Assembly: GCF_002925845.1 (NCBI RefSeq)
Contig: NZ_PDNI01000028.1
Span: 1 to 64,000 of the forward strand
DNA: 64,000 nt
Direction: 5' to 3'
Origin: Roseovarius nitratireducens
Lineage (GTDB): Bacteria > Pseudomonadota > Alphaproteobacteria > Rhodobacterales > Rhodobacteraceae
Positions 1-8,946 of the stretch are shown here, in pieces (the first letter of the stretch is position 1; each line of letters opens with the position of its first letter). The notes beneath the pieces were generated by a model that made no database searches, had not been told where the DNA came from, and worked only from the letters and a program-made list of their open reading frames with translations. The translations under genes and the position numbers were made by a program.

Positions 1-749
1 AAGCGCACGAATTCTTCCTTCGTCTTGCCGCCGCCCACGTGGATGTTGTGCGCCTTTTCCTCGGCCACCGTGGTCTCCCACCGGATATCGCGGCCATTCG
101 GGCCATAGTCGTGGCACATGAAGAGGCGCATGGTGTCGGGCAGCGACAAGACCTTCTGGATGCTGTCATAGAGCGTGGCCGCGTCCCCGCCGGGGAAATC
201 GGCCCGCGCCGAGCCGCCGTCGGGCATGAACAGCGTATCGCCGACAAAGGCGGCATCGCCCATCACATGGGTCATGCAGGCGGGCGTGTGGCCGGGCGTG
301 TGCATCGCGAAACAGGTCATGCCGCCCACGCTGTAGGTGTCACCTTCCCCGAACAGCCGGTCAAACTGGCTGCCGTCGCGCTGAAACTCGGTGCCCTCGT
401 TGAATATCTTGCCGAACGTGTCCTGCACCACGAGGATCTTCTCGCCGATGCCGATCTTGCCGCCGAGTTTCTCCTGGATATAGGGCGCAGCAGACAGGTG
501 GTCGGCATGGACATGGGTCTCGATGATCCATTCGAGGCTTAGCCCCTCGCGCTCGATATGGGCGATCATCGCGTCGGCATGCTCATGGGTGATGCGCCCC
601 GCCGCATAGTCGATATCCATCACCGAATCGACGATCGCGCAGGCGTTGGACCCGGGGTCTTTCACCACGTAGCTGATCGTGTTCGTGTCTTCGTCGAAGA
701 ACGCCTCGATCTGCGGCGTCACGTCCGTGTTCACAGGATAGTTTGCCAT
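1..749 (-). CDS. MBL-fold hydrolase, persulfide dioxygenase/Blh-like (3' end outside window)
   Basis: Reading from the ATG at 747-749 gives 249 codons with no stop before the window edge, so the C-terminus is missing. The protein begins MANYPVNTDVTPQIEAFFD. It has the metallo-beta-lactamase metal-binding motif THVHADH (about residues 84-90), a later H in HTPGHTPACM, the Asp of GDTLF and the final ligand region CHDYGPNGR. This pattern fits the ETHE1/Blh-type glutathione persulfide dioxygenases, which oxidise persulfide sulfur to sulfite with Fe(II) and O2. The family assignment is from motifs; the substrate is inferred. The next gene on the same strand, 30 bases upstream, encodes a DUF2892 membrane protein, a pairing often seen in sulfide-response operons. 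A generic MBL hydrolase is the alternative. Confidence 0.8.
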   Translation of the reverse strand, partial: MANYPVNTDVTPQIEAFFDEDTNTISYVVKDPGSNACAIVDSVMDIDYAAGRITHEHADAMIAHIEREGLSLEWIIETHVHADHLSAAPYIQEKLGGKIGIGEKILVVQDTFGKIFNEGTEFQRDGSQFDRLFGEGDTYSVGGMTCFAMHTPGHTPACMTHVMGDAAFVGDTLFMPDGGSARADFPGGDAATLYDSIQKVLSLPDTMRLFMCHDYGPNGRDIRWETTVAEEKAHNIHVGGGKTKEEFVR

Positions 750-778
750 GATGGCACCCCTTCTCATTTGTCCAGAAC

Positions 779-991
779 TCAGCGCTGGCAGGTGCGGATG
801 CCAAAAATTCGGTACAGCGGACAGAATCGCACCCCCGCTGTCCCAAGCATCACGACACCAACCGCCACCGCGATCCATTTCGGCGCACCCACGGCCAGTG
901 CAGGCACGAACCCGCCGAACGCCATCGCCAGAAGCGCAAGACCGATGAGGGCGCGCAACACCCTGTCAACAGTTCCGATATTCGCAGTCAT
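779..991 (-). CDS. DUF2892 family small membrane protein
   Basis: This 70-aa protein starts MTANIGTVDRVLRALIG and has two hydrophobic segments (about residues 13-32 and 36-52), followed by a short tail with a Cys in the RFCPLYRIFGI motif. That architecture is typical of DUF2892/YgaP-type membrane proteins associated with rhodanese and persulfide metabolism. I chose the ATG at 989-991, preceded by AGAGACTTG, rather than the TTG one codon upstream. It lies directly upstream of the MBL gene on the same strand and probably forms an operon with it. The role, possibly tethering or transporting a sulfur species, is inference. Confidence 0.8.
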   Translation of the reverse strand: MTANIGTVDRVLRALIGLALLAMAFGGFVPALAVGAPKWIAVAVGVVMLGTAGVRFCPLYRIFGIRTCQR

Positions 992-1081
992 CAAGTCTCT
1001 CCGATTTGATTGAAATCACTAACCGAGTATATCTTTTGGTATTTCTTGTCCGTGACTTGGTCACATAAGCATTCTGTAATA

Positions 1082-1104
1082 TGAATATGTTTGGCAAATA
1101 TTCA
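1082..1104. promoter_or_regulatory. Inverted repeat operator candidate (TGAATAT-N9-ATATTCA)
   Basis: A perfect 7-bp inverted repeat, TGAATAT at 1082-1088 and ATATTCA at 1098-1104 with a 9-base spacer, lies between the divergent DUF2892/MBL operon and the DsrE-like remnant. ArsR-family persulfide sensors (BigR/SqrR type) use AT-rich dyads in this setting. The sequence does not match the published SqrR box as I remember it, so the regulator is unassigned. Confidence 0.4.
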
Positions 1105-1111
1105 ATCTCCC

Positions 1112-1565
1112 ATGAAAAAGATCCTTCTCGCCGCAGCCGCCGCGCGACATGAGTCCGCAGGGCCTGATGCAGAAGATCATGGAGGCCGGAGCTAACGTCG
1201 AGGTCTGCGCAATCTACCTGCCGGGCGCGAACGCAGGCCCCGAGGCGCTGATCAGCCTTTATCGCACGGCCCTTGATGGCGGCAAAAGCCTGTGCCTTTG
1301 CGTATCCTTTTCGACCAGCAAGGAAAGCCTGCCTGCGGATGCTATCACACGGATCAGCCGGTTTCGCGCCATGATGATCAACTGGCTTGCCGGGGTCTTC
1401 GAACTGGGCAAGACGGACGGATCGATCAAGGCCGTGCTTGGCACTGACGCGGAGGCGGCTGCCGCGCTACCGCTTCTTGAAGGTGCCCAACTCGCGGCGC
1501 GCGCGGAAGAAAATCCCGCCCCTTACGACGCCGCCGTCCGGTTGCTTTTGGACCGTTGCGCTTGA
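1112..1565 (+). pseudogene. Decayed chimera: DsrE/F-like start and middle joined to a TetR-family C-terminus
   Basis: The ATG at 1112 opens a typical secretion leader (MKKILLAAAAA), but its frame runs into a stop at codon 28. From about 1149 another frame reads MSPQGLMQKIMEAGANVEVC, the central segment of periplasmic DsrE/DsrF-like proteins. It continues to about 1250 (GPEALI) and then changes abruptly into SLYRTALDGGKSLCLCVSF...LLEGAQLAARA, which resembles the C-terminal ligand domain of TetR regulators and ends at 1565. No HTH domain is present. I read this as two deletions that fused fragments of two genes. A translated 138-aa product from 1149 is possible, but it would lack any complete domain. 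Confidence 0.65.
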
Positions 1566-1746
1566 TCGAACGCAACAGTGGTGGTCGGCACCGTCTCTCC
1601 CGTGCTTTGACGTGACATATCCGGGAGCGCCCGGGGTGTGCCATGCGACCAACACCCATTTGCTCCGTGTTGCGATCCGGGGAGCCATATTTAATCGAGT
1701 TGCGCTCCATCACGGAACCCTCTATGCCGCGCCGCAGCGAACCTGG

Positions 1747-1766
1747 ACCCGGGAGGAATCCCGGGT
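1747..1766 (+). terminator. GC hairpin, possible terminator
   Basis: ACCCGGGA (1747-1754) pairs perfectly with TCCCGGGT (1759-1766) around the tetraloop GGAA and is followed by GGCTTTT. The 299-base stretch 1566-1864 holds no gene that I can support. This hairpin, between the decayed locus and the SulP gene, is its only clear structure. Confidence 0.4.
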
Positions 1767-1864
1767 GGCTTTTCCGGCCGCCGATCCGCCGGACAACGAC
1801 AATCAACTGTGCCCTTGCACTCCGGCTTTGCCCCTCATGCCTTGCCGGTATCGGATACCATGAC

Positions 1865-3355
1865 ATGATTTCACTCGACGCCTATCGCAGCCAGTGGCTG
1901 GGACACATTCGCGGCGATCTTCTGGCCGGTCTGGTCGTGGCGCTGGCGCTTATTCCCGAGGCTATTGCCTTTTCGATTATCGCCGGTGTCGACCCCAAGG
2001 TCGGGCTTTACGCCAGCTTCTCGATCGCCGTGATCGTCGCGATCACCGGCGGCAGGCCCGGCATGATTTCAGCCGCGACCGCGGCAACCGCCGTTCTGAT
2101 GATCACCCTCGTGAAAGACCACGGCTTGCAATACCTCCTGGCGGCAACGGTCCTGGCGGGCCTGCTGCAGATTGCAGCCGGGGTCTTCAAGCTGGGTTTC
2201 ATCATGCGGTATGTTTCGAAATCCGTCATGACGGGTTTCGTCAACGCCCTCGCCATCCTGATCTTCATGGCGCAACTGCCCGAACTCGACCCGCGCGACG
2301 TGACCTGGCTGACCTATGTGCTGGTCGCAGCCGGTCTCGCGATCCTCTACCTGTTTCCACTTCTGACAACGGCGATCCCGTCGCCGCTGGTCACCATCGT
2401 CGTCCTCACCGTGCTGGCATTCGCGCTCGGGCTCGACGTGCGCACGGTGGGCGACATGGGTGAATTGCCCGACACGCTGCCGATCTTTCTCATCCCCCAG
2501 ATCCCGCTCACCTTCGAGACGCTGATGATCATCCTGCCCTACTCGGTGGCGGTGGCCGTCGTGGGCCTGCTCGAAAGCCTGATGACACAGAACATCGTCG
2601 ATGACCTGACCGACACGAAATCGAACCGCAGCCAGGAGATGGTCGGGCAGGGCATTGCCAATACCGCGACCGGCTTTATCGGCGGCATGGCGGGCTGCGC
2701 CATGATCGGACAGTCGATCATCAACGTCAAATCCGGCGGGCGCGGGCGGCTGTCGACCTTCACGGCGGGCGTCTGCCTGCTGTTCATGGTGGTCGTTCTG
2801 GGCGATCTGGTCAGCATCATTCCGATGGCCGCGCTGGTGGCGATCATGATCATGGTCTCGATCGGGACGTTCTCCTGGTCGTCGATCAAGGCACTGCGCA
2901 CCCATCCGCAGTCGTCCTCTGTCGTGATGATCGCCACGGTCGTGACCGTGGTCTACACGCATAACCTTGCCATTGGCGTTCTGGTGGGGGTGCTGCTGTC
3001 CGGGATTTTCTTTGCAGGCAAGATCGCGCAACTGTTTCGTGTTCACTCCGAGATCAGCGATGACGGGCGTGTGCGCACCTACCACGTCGAGGGCCAGCTT
3101 TTTTACGGATCGGTCGAGGATTTCATGGATGCCTTCGATTTCAAGGAAGCCCCGGAGCACGTCGTGATCGACGTGAGCCGCGCACATATCTGGGACATCA
3201 GCTCTGTTCAGGCGCTTGACCTGGCGATACTCAAGTTCCGTCGTGACGGGGCCGAGGTCGAGGTCGTCGGCATGAATGACGCGACCGAAACCCTCGTCGA
3301 TCGGCTGGCCATTCACGACAAGCCCGGCGCGATGAAGACGTTGATGGACCATTGA
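1865..3355 (+). CDS. SulP family inorganic anion transporter with STAS domain
   Basis: This 496-aa protein starting [20 protein letters not shown] is a proton- or sodium-coupled anion carrier of the SLC26/SulP family. The N-terminal signature [29 protein letters not shown] is followed by about ten or more hydrophobic segments up to residue about 385. A C-terminal STAS domain (about residues 400-496) contains the characteristic [19 protein letters not shown] strand-helix. I took the ATG at 1865 because the longer open frame upstream has no transporter-like sequence; no strong Shine-Dalgarno is visible. The substrate (sulfate, bicarbonate or another anion) cannot be read from sequence, although the sulfur-linked genes to the left suggest sulfate or sulfite. 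A universal stress protein gene follows after 14 bases. Confidence 0.9.
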   Translation: MISLDAYRSQWLGHIRGDLLAGLVVALALIPEAIAFSIIAGVDPKVGLYASFSIAVIVAITGGRPGMISAATAATAVLMITLVKDHGLQYLLAATVLAGLLQIAAGVFKLGFIMRYVSKSVMTGFVNALAILIFMAQLPELDPRDVTWLTYVLVAAGLAILYLFPLLTTAIPSPLVTIVVLTVLAFALGLDVRTVGDMGELPDTLPIFLIPQIPLTFETLMIILPYSVAVAVVGLLESLMTQNIVDDLTDTKSNRSQEMVGQGIANTATGFIGGMAGCAMIGQSIINVKSGGRGRLSTFTAGVCLLFMVVVLGDLVSIIPMAALVAIMIMVSIGTFSWSSIKALRTHPQSSSVVMIATVVTVVYTHNLAIGVLVGVLLSGIFFAGKIAQLFRVHSEISDDGRVRTYHVEGQLFYGSVEDFMDAFDFKEAPEHVVIDVSRAHIWDISSVQALDLAILKFRRDGAEVEVVGMNDATETLVDRLAIHDKPGAMKTLMDH

Positions 3356-3369
3356 GGGAGGCGACAACC

Positions 3370-4224
3370 ATGAACAACAAGATCATCGCATTGGTGGACG
3401 GGTCGATTTATTCGGAAAGCGTCTGTCATCACGCGGCCTGGATCGCGAAGAGAACCGACGCGCCGGTGGAATTGATTCACGTTCTCGGGCGCCGTGGCGG
3501 CCCCGAGAAGCAGGATCTCTCGGGCTCGATCCGTCTCGGGGCGCGGACGAAACTGATGGAAGAGCTGGCCGAACTGGACGCGCAGCGCGCTAAATTGATC
3601 AGCCACCGCGGCCGCGCGGTCCTGGAGGATGCGCGCGCGATTGTCGATCAGGACGGCGTTACAGAGATCACCACGCGCCTGCGCCACGGTGACATCGTCG
3701 AGACGATCACCGAGATCGAAGAGAATGCCCGGGTCATCCTGATCGGCAAACGCGGCGAAGCGGCGGATTTTGCCAAGGGGCACCTGGGCTCGAACCTCGA
3801 GCGCATCGTGCGCGCAGCCCATCGACCGGTCTTTGTCGCATCGCGCGCGTTTCAACCCATCCAGTCGGTGCTTGTCGCCTATGACGGCGGCAGCTCGTCG
3901 ATGAAGGCGGTGGATCACATCGCGCGCAGCCCGCTCTTCGCCGATCTCAAGGTCACCGTCGTCACGGTCGGCAGCGAAACCACCGAGATCAACAAGGGGC
4001 TGGAAGATGCCAAGGCGCTGCTCAAGGCGGCAGGCATCGAGGCGGAGACACGCGTCATCGAAGGGCAACCGGAAACCGAGCTTGGCACGCTTGTCGAGGA
4101 AGAGAGCTTCGGCATGGTCGTGATGGGCGCCTATGGCCACAGCCGCATCCGCAGCCTGGTGATCGGCTCCACCACGACCGAGATGGTGCGTAGCTGCAAG
4201 GTGCCTGTCGTTCTCATGCGGTGA
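3370..4224 (+). CDS. Universal stress protein, tandem UspA domains
   Basis: This 284-aa cytoplasmic protein has two Usp folds. The first starts IIALVDGSIYSESVCHHAAW; the second starts near residue 155 with SVLVAYDGGSSSMKAVDHIA and ends in the nucleotide-loop motif GAYGHSRIRSLVIGSTTTEM. The GxxGHxxxxxxxxGS(T) pattern in domain 2 indicates ATP binding. The matching region of domain 1 (GKRGEAADFAKGHLGSNLERI) is more divergent. The ATG at 3370 follows GGGAGGCGACAACC, a good ribosome binding site. It lies 14 bases after the SulP stop, so the two are probably cotranscribed; pairing of SulP with Usp is common. The regulatory role is inferred. Confidence 0.9.
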   Translation: MNNKIIALVDGSIYSESVCHHAAWIAKRTDAPVELIHVLGRRGGPEKQDLSGSIRLGARTKLMEELAELDAQRAKLISHRGRAVLEDARAIVDQDGVTEITTRLRHGDIVETITEIEENARVILIGKRGEAADFAKGHLGSNLERIVRAAHRPVFVASRAFQPIQSVLVAYDGGSSSMKAVDHIARSPLFADLKVTVVTVGSETTEINKGLEDAKALLKAAGIEAETRVIEGQPETELGTLVEEESFGMVVMGAYGHSRIRSLVIGSTTTEMVRSCKVPVVLMR

Positions 4225-4338
4225 TCGCCATGACAGGGCCGTCTTCCTGGCCCCCCACCGGCTTTCCACGGCCCGCACCGATCGACAATTTCGGCCGTGT
4301 CAGTCCTGCCGGTGGCCAAGCCACGGCCCCGGTGGAGG

Positions 4339-5103
4339 CTATTCCGAGATAAACCGGCTTTTCATCTCGACCTCCTGTTGGCGCATCAGGGACCACGCGG
4401 TTTCCATGTGGTCGGACATGATGGCGCGGGCCCGATCGGCGTCGCCCTCGCGAAGCGCCACGACAAGCCGTTGCTGGTGGTCGCGCCCCTGTTTCCAAAG
4501 CTCGATATTGGGCGGCGAATAGAGGCGCCGATAGACGGTGAGATCCGTCAGCAGGTTGACCATGAAGTCGATGATGAATCCAAGCAGCGGGTTCTTCGCC
4601 TGTTCCGCGAGGATGGCATGAAAGCGGAGCGAGGCAACATGCTGTTCGCGTTCCTCGTCGAGCGTCGTGGCCGGCTCGGAATATTCGGCAATGTTCTCTT
4701 CGAGAAGCTGCAGCACCTCCTCTGGCAATTGGCCCGCGAGCGTTGCGGCCAGTTCCGGCTCCAGCGTCAGGCGAAGCTGGTAGAGATTGCCAATGGTCAG
4801 GTCCTTGAAATAGAAATAATTTCCGAGAAGCGCCTTGGCGCGTTGGCGGCTGACCTCGTGGACAAAACTGCCGCCCCCGGGGCCGGTGCGCGTCTTGATC
4901 AGACCTTGCGCCTCGAGAATGCGCATCGCTTCGCGGATCGTGCCCTTGGCCATGCCGAACCGCTCGATCAGCTCTGCCTCGCCGGGCAAGCGGTCACCGG
5001 CCTGCAATCCCTGCTCGACCACCCAATCCTTGATCGCCTCGGCAACCTGGACCGGTCTGCTGAGCTTCGGTTCAGTCTTCGATCGGGTGGTGGCAGGCGG
5101 CAA
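4339..5103 (-). CDS. GntR family (FadR/FCD subfamily) transcriptional regulator
   Basis: This 254-aa regulator has a GntR winged helix (KLSRPVQVAEAIKDWVVEQG...LPGEAELIERFGMAKGTIREAMRILEAQGLI, about residues 15-70). An all-helical FCD ligand domain follows (YQLRLTLEPELAATLA...FHAILAEQAKNPLLGFI...DHQQRLVVALREGDAD..). I chose the TTG at 5101-5103, 6 bases after GGGAGAGG, although a longer frame is open upstream. The start overlaps the 3' end of the ABC ATPase gene by 32 bases, so translational coupling at the end of the peptide transporter operon is likely. It is a good candidate to bind the duplicated palindrome at 10558-10602. The ligand is unknown, possibly the imported peptide or a derivative. 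Confidence 0.85.
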   Translation of the reverse strand: MPPATTRSKTEPKLSRPVQVAEAIKDWVVEQGLQAGDRLPGEAELIERFGMAKGTIREAMRILEAQGLIKTRTGPGGGSFVHEVSRQRAKALLGNYFYFKDLTIGNLYQLRLTLEPELAATLAGQLPEEVLQLLEENIAEYSEPATTLDEEREQHVASLRFHAILAEQAKNPLLGFIIDFMVNLLTDLTVYRRLYSPPNIELWKQGRDHQQRLVVALREGDADRARAIMSDHMETAWSLMRQQEVEMKSRFISE

Positions 5104-6028
5104 GCTGGTCCTCTCCCATTTCTCTGAGCTCCGGCACGTGGGTGCGGCACAGGTCGGTCGCGCGCGGGCACCGCCCGGCAAATGCACAGCCCGGGGGCGG
5201 GTTTAGCGGATCGGGCAGTTCAGACCCCTTCTGCTCGGGCGCGGTCAGCGGCCGGCCCACGACCGGTGCACTGTCCGCCAGCAGTTTTGTATAGGGGTGC
5301 CGGGGGTTTGCAAAGATGCTCTCGGCCTTGCCGATTTCGACCACTGAGCCAAAGTAGAGCACGACAATCCGGTCGCTGACCGCCTCGACCACCGCCAGGT
5401 CGTGGGTGATGAACAGATAGGTCAGGCCGAATTTTTCCTTCAGATCAGCCAGCAGGTTCAGCACTTGCGCCTGCACCGAGACATCCAGCGCTGAAACCGG
5501 TTCGTCCAGGATCATGATCCGCGGGTTGGCCGCCAGCGCCCGGGCGATGCCGATCCGCTGCGCCTGTCCGCCCGAAAATTCGTGCGGATAGCGGTCGAGG
5601 AATTCCTCGCGCAGGTTGACCGAGGCAAAAATCTCCGAAATCCGCGCATCGCGCTCGGGCCGGGGCATGCGGTGCAGCCGTTTCAGCGGCGCCTCCATCA
5701 CCTGCCGGATGGTCTTGCGCGGGTTGAGCGAGCTGTTGGGGTCCTGGAACACGTACTGGATCAGCTTGCCGAACGCCGCCGGGTCGGCGGTGTCAAGCGC
5801 ACGCCCTTCGATCTCGATATGCCCTTCGGTCGGCTCCAGCAGCCCCACCAGCATCCGCGCCAGCGTCGATTTTCCGCAACCGGATTCGCCCACGACACCC
5901 AGCGTCTCGCCGGTCTCGACGTCAAAACTCACCGGCCTGACGGCACGCACCCCGGGCGCGGCAGCACCGAAAAGCGGTTTCTTCAGCGGAAAGGTCTTGG
6001 CGAGGTTCTCGATCCTGAGCGCGGGCAT
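5072..6028 (-). CDS. Peptide ABC transporter ATP-binding protein (DppF/OppF type)
   Basis: This 318-aa ATPase of the dipeptide/oligopeptide transporter family has Walker A GESGCGKSTLAR (about residues 48-59), the ABC signature FSGGQAQRIGIARAL, Walker B RIMILDEPVSALD and the switch His in FITHDLAVV. The C-terminal oligo_HPY region contains PPGCAFAGRCPRATDLC, the cysteine-rich segment typical of OppD/DppF proteins. The ATG directly follows the stop of the upstream permease-ATPase fusion. It supplies the second ATPase of the heterodimer that powers peptide uptake at the inner membrane. Confidence 0.93.
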   Translation of the reverse strand: MPALRIENLAKTFPLKKPLFGAAAPGVRAVRPVSFDVETGETLGVVGESGCGKSTLARMLVGLLEPTEGHIEIEGRALDTADPAAFGKLIQYVFQDPNSSLNPRKTIRQVMEAPLKRLHRMPRPERDARISEIFASVNLREEFLDRYPHEFSGGQAQRIGIARALAANPRIMILDEPVSALDVSVQAQVLNLLADLKEKFGLTYLFITHDLAVVEAVSDRIVVLYFGSVVEIGKAESIFANPRHPYTKLLADSAPVVGRPLTAPEQKGSELPDPLNPPPGCAFAGRCPRATDLCRTHVPELREMGEDQLAACHHPIED

Positions 6029-7894
6029 CTAGACGGCCTCCTCGGGATAGAGGCAGCGCACGGCACGCGGGTGCGTACCCGCCAGCGGAATGTCACCGGC
6101 CCGGCAGCTTTCCCGCGCCTTGTCGCAACGCGGCGCAAAGGCACATCCCGACGGCAGATCGTCCACTGCCGGTGGCAGGCCGGGGATAGCGGCCAGTGCG
6201 CGCCGCCCACCCCCCAGTTCCGGCACGCAGGCGATCAGCCGCCGGGTATAGGGATGGGCGGGGGCATCCAGCACAGCCCGGGTCGGCCCCTCTTCGACGA
6301 TCCGGCCGGCATACATCACCGCCACCCGGTCACAGAGCTGCGCCACCACGCCGAAATCATGGGTGATGAAGATGATCGCCAACCCGCGCTCGCGTCGCAG
6401 ATCATCGAGCAGCGACAATATCTGTGCCTGGACGGTCACATCCAGCGCCGTTGTCGGCTCGTCGGCGATGATCACGTCCGGCTCATTGGCCAGCGCCATG
6501 GCGATACCGACCCGCTGCCGCATCCCGCCAGACATCTCGTGCGGATAGTCATCGATGCGGCTTTCGGCATTGGGAATCCGCACGTCCTTGAGCAGTTGAA
6601 CGGCACGCGCACGCCCCTCGGCCTTGCCGAGCTTGTGATGCGACCGGATCGCCTCGGCCAGTTGCTCGCCTACGCGATAGAGCGGATGCAGCGTCGAGAG
6701 CGGATCCTGAAAGATATACGCCACCCTGTCGCCGCGCTTCCGGCGCAGGCTTTCATAAGGGGCACCGATCAGGTCCTCGCCCTGGAACCGCACCGCCCCG
6801 CCGGTGATCACGCCCGGCGGCGAGGCGACGAGGCCCATGACACTGAGCGCGGTGACGGATTTGCCCGAGCCGGATTCGCCAATCACGCCGAGGCATTCGC
6901 CGGGCTTCACGGCCAGCGACACGCCCCCCACGGCGCGGTAGATGCGTTTGCCAACATGGAACTGGGTCTCCAGGTTCTGGATGGCAAGCAGGTCGTCGGT
7001 GGCAGCGGGGATATCGCCGGCACGTTCGACCAGCGTGGTGGCGCGCGGCCGGCTGAGCGCACCGGACCGCAGCCGCGGGTCAAGCGCATCACGCACCCCG
7101 TCGCCCAGCAGGTTGATCGACATCACGATCAGGAAGATCATGATCCCCGGCACGATCGAGGTGTGCGGGTGCGAAATGAGCGCCGAGCGCGCCTCGCCCA
7201 GCATCGAGCCGAGATCGGCCTGCGGCGGCTGGCTGCCGAGCCCTAGGAAGCTGAGCCCGGCGGTTTCGAGGATCATCCAGCCTACCGTGGTGGACATCGC
7301 GATGATGATCACCGGCAGCACATTGGGCAGCAACTCGGTCAGGATGATACGGGTATGGCCCATCCCCGCCAGCCGCGCCGCGTCGATGAACTCGCGGCCC
7401 GCGAGGCCGACGGTGATGCCGCGGATATTCCGGGCAAAGAACGGCACGTTCACCGCCGCCACGGCAATGAGCGCGTTCATCAGCCCGGGGCCGAGGGCGG
7501 CGACGATGGCCAGCGCCAGCAGGATGTAGGGGAACGCCATCAACATATCGACGCCGCGCATGATGATGTTGTCGGTGCGCCCCCCGAAATAGCCAGCAAC
7601 AATCCCGATGGCAGAGCCGATCGTCGCGGCAATCAGCGCCGCGACGACACCGACGGCCAGCGACAGTCTCGTGCCGTGCAGCAGGCGGCTGGCCAGGTCG
7701 CGGCCGAGGTGATCGGTGCCCAACAGGTAGCCCTCGGTAAAGGGCCGCTTGAAACGATCGGCGGTGGCGGTGGCGTCGGGGTTTTGCAGCGGCAGGAGCG
7801 GCGTGATCAGCACCAGGATCAGGATAGCGGTCAGCACCACCGCACCCATCGCCGCCAGCCGGTTGCGAAAGAGAAGTTTCAGGAACGCGGTCAT
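6029..7894 (-). CDS. Fused peptide ABC permease (DppC) and ATPase (DppD)
   Basis: This 621-aa fusion joins two normally separate subunits. Residues 1 to about 280 form a DppC-like permease ([23 protein letters not shown], the EAA-type loop [38 protein letters not shown]). After a linker near residue 285, residues about 300-620 form a DppD-like ATPase with Walker [13 protein letters not shown], signature [15 protein letters not shown], Walker [14 protein letters not shown] and the Cys-containing oligo_HPY tail. No stop or frame break separates the halves. Its start overlaps the upstream permease stop by 4 bases (ATGA) and its stop abuts the next ATPase. Such fusions occur in some alphaproteobacterial peptide transporters. 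The stoichiometry would tie one permease to one ATPase. Confidence 0.92.
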   Translation of the reverse strand: MTAFLKLLFRNRLAAMGAVVLTAILILVLITPLLPLQNPDATATADRFKRPFTEGYLLGTDHLGRDLASRLLHGTRLSLAVGVVAALIAATIGSAIGIVAGYFGGRTDNIIMRGVDMLMAFPYILLALAIVAALGPGLMNALIAVAAVNVPFFARNIRGITVGLAGREFIDAARLAGMGHTRIILTELLPNVLPVIIIAMSTTVGWMILETAGLSFLGLGSQPPQADLGSMLGEARSALISHPHTSIVPGIMIFLIVMSINLLGDGVRDALDPRLRSGALSRPRATTLVERAGDIPAATDDLLAIQNLETQFHVGKRIYRAVGGVSLAVKPGECLGVIGESGSGKSVTALSVMGLVASPPGVITGGAVRFQGEDLIGAPYESLRRKRGDRVAYIFQDPLSTLHPLYRVGEQLAEAIRSHHKLGKAEGRARAVQLLKDVRIPNAESRIDDYPHEMSGGMRQRVGIAMALANEPDVIIADEPTTALDVTVQAQILSLLDDLRRERGLAIIFITHDFGVVAQLCDRVAVMYAGRIVEEGPTRAVLDAPAHPYTRRLIACVPELGGGRRALAAIPGLPPAVDDLPSGCAFAPRCDKARESCRAGDIPLAGTHPRAVRCLYPEEAV

Positions 7895-8838
7895 GTCTTG
7901 ATCCGTGGATCAAGCAGGCCTTGCGCCACATCCACGGCGATATTGAACATCACGTAGCAGGCCGCAACGAAAACGACGCCCCCCTGCACCAGCAACAGGT
8001 CGCGCGTCAGGATCGCGTCGACCAGCATCCGGCCCACGCCCGGCCATTGAAAGACAATCTCGATATAGACGGCACCCGACAGAACGAACCCGGCCTGAAT
8101 CCCGAGCACCGGAATGATCGAAACCATCGCCGCGCGCAGGGCATGGTCCATGATCACGCGGCGCTCATGCACGCCCTTGGCGCGCGCGGTTCGGATGTAA
8201 TCCTGCCTCAGAACTTCGAGCATGGCCGACCGCGACAGCCGCGCGATGACCCCGGTGGCCACGGCTGCCAGCGCCAGCGACGGCATGATCAGGTGGCGGA
8301 TCAGGTCGGGCAGGTCACCGCCACCATAGATAGCAAACATTCCGCTGACCGGAAGCCACCGCAGGTTCACCGCGAAGAGCAGGATCATCATCATGCCGAG
8401 AAAGAAGGACGGCACCGAAATGCCAATGAGCACCACGAAGGTGATCGCCTTGTCCGCGAAGCCATACTGGCGGGCAGCGGAAACCACCCCGGCAAGAATG
8501 CCGAGCACCGAGCACAGGACAAACGCCGTGCCCGCCAGGATCAGCGTGGCGTTGAACCGTTCCAGCACCTCGTCGATGACCGGGCGGTTCAATGAGTAGG
8601 AGCGCCCGAAATCACCGGTCAGCATGTTGGAAAGCCAGATGAAATATCGCTGCACCAGCGGCTTGTCGAGACCCAGGTCGCGGTTGATCTTCGCCACGTT
8701 CTCTGGCGTGGCGTAGGACCCCAGGATCGCCGTCGCCGGATCGCCGGGAATGAGCGACATGATCAGGAAAACGATGATGGTGATCCCCAAAAGCACGGGG
8801 ATGGCCGAGATCAGCCGTTTGAGGATATAGCCGCCCAT
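7891..8838 (-). CDS. Peptide ABC transporter permease (DppB/OppB type)
   Basis: This 315-aa inner-membrane permease begins MGGYILKRLISAIPVLLGIT, the characteristic N-terminal segment of the family. It has the conserved LIPGDPA and LGLDKPLVQRY motifs, about six membrane segments and the EAA loop DYIRTARAKGVHERRVIMDHALR. I selected the ATG at 8836-8838, 7 bases after GGAGGGGC, over an ATG seven codons upstream. It overlaps the next gene by 4 bases. It forms the membrane channel with the permease half of the downstream fusion protein. Confidence 0.93.
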   Translation of the reverse strand: MGGYILKRLISAIPVLLGITIIVFLIMSLIPGDPATAILGSYATPENVAKINRDLGLDKPLVQRYFIWLSNMLTGDFGRSYSLNRPVIDEVLERFNATLILAGTAFVLCSVLGILAGVVSAARQYGFADKAITFVVLIGISVPSFFLGMMMILLFAVNLRWLPVSGMFAIYGGGDLPDLIRHLIMPSLALAAVATGVIARLSRSAMLEVLRQDYIRTARAKGVHERRVIMDHALRAAMVSIIPVLGIQAGFVLSGAVYIEIVFQWPGVGRMLVDAILTRDLLLVQGGVVFVAACYVMFNIAVDVAQGLLDPRIKT

Positions 8839-8946
8839 GATCGCCCCTCCGCGCGCCATACCGTTTTCTTCACAAGAAAACGCGCCGGGATCCTTTCAGG
8901 ATTCCGGCTGCGCCCCGGGCACGCGTGGCGCCCGGGGCCGAAGGCA

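Noticed and set aside
1643-1864. N-terminal extension of the SulP transporter frame
   Set aside because: The extra 74 codons are Pro/Arg-rich, contain the terminator-like hairpin and do not resemble the family N-terminus.
2069-3367. 432-codon minus-strand frame opposite the SulP gene
   Set aside because: Asp/His/Arg-rich antisense translation of a conserved transporter; no motif of its own.
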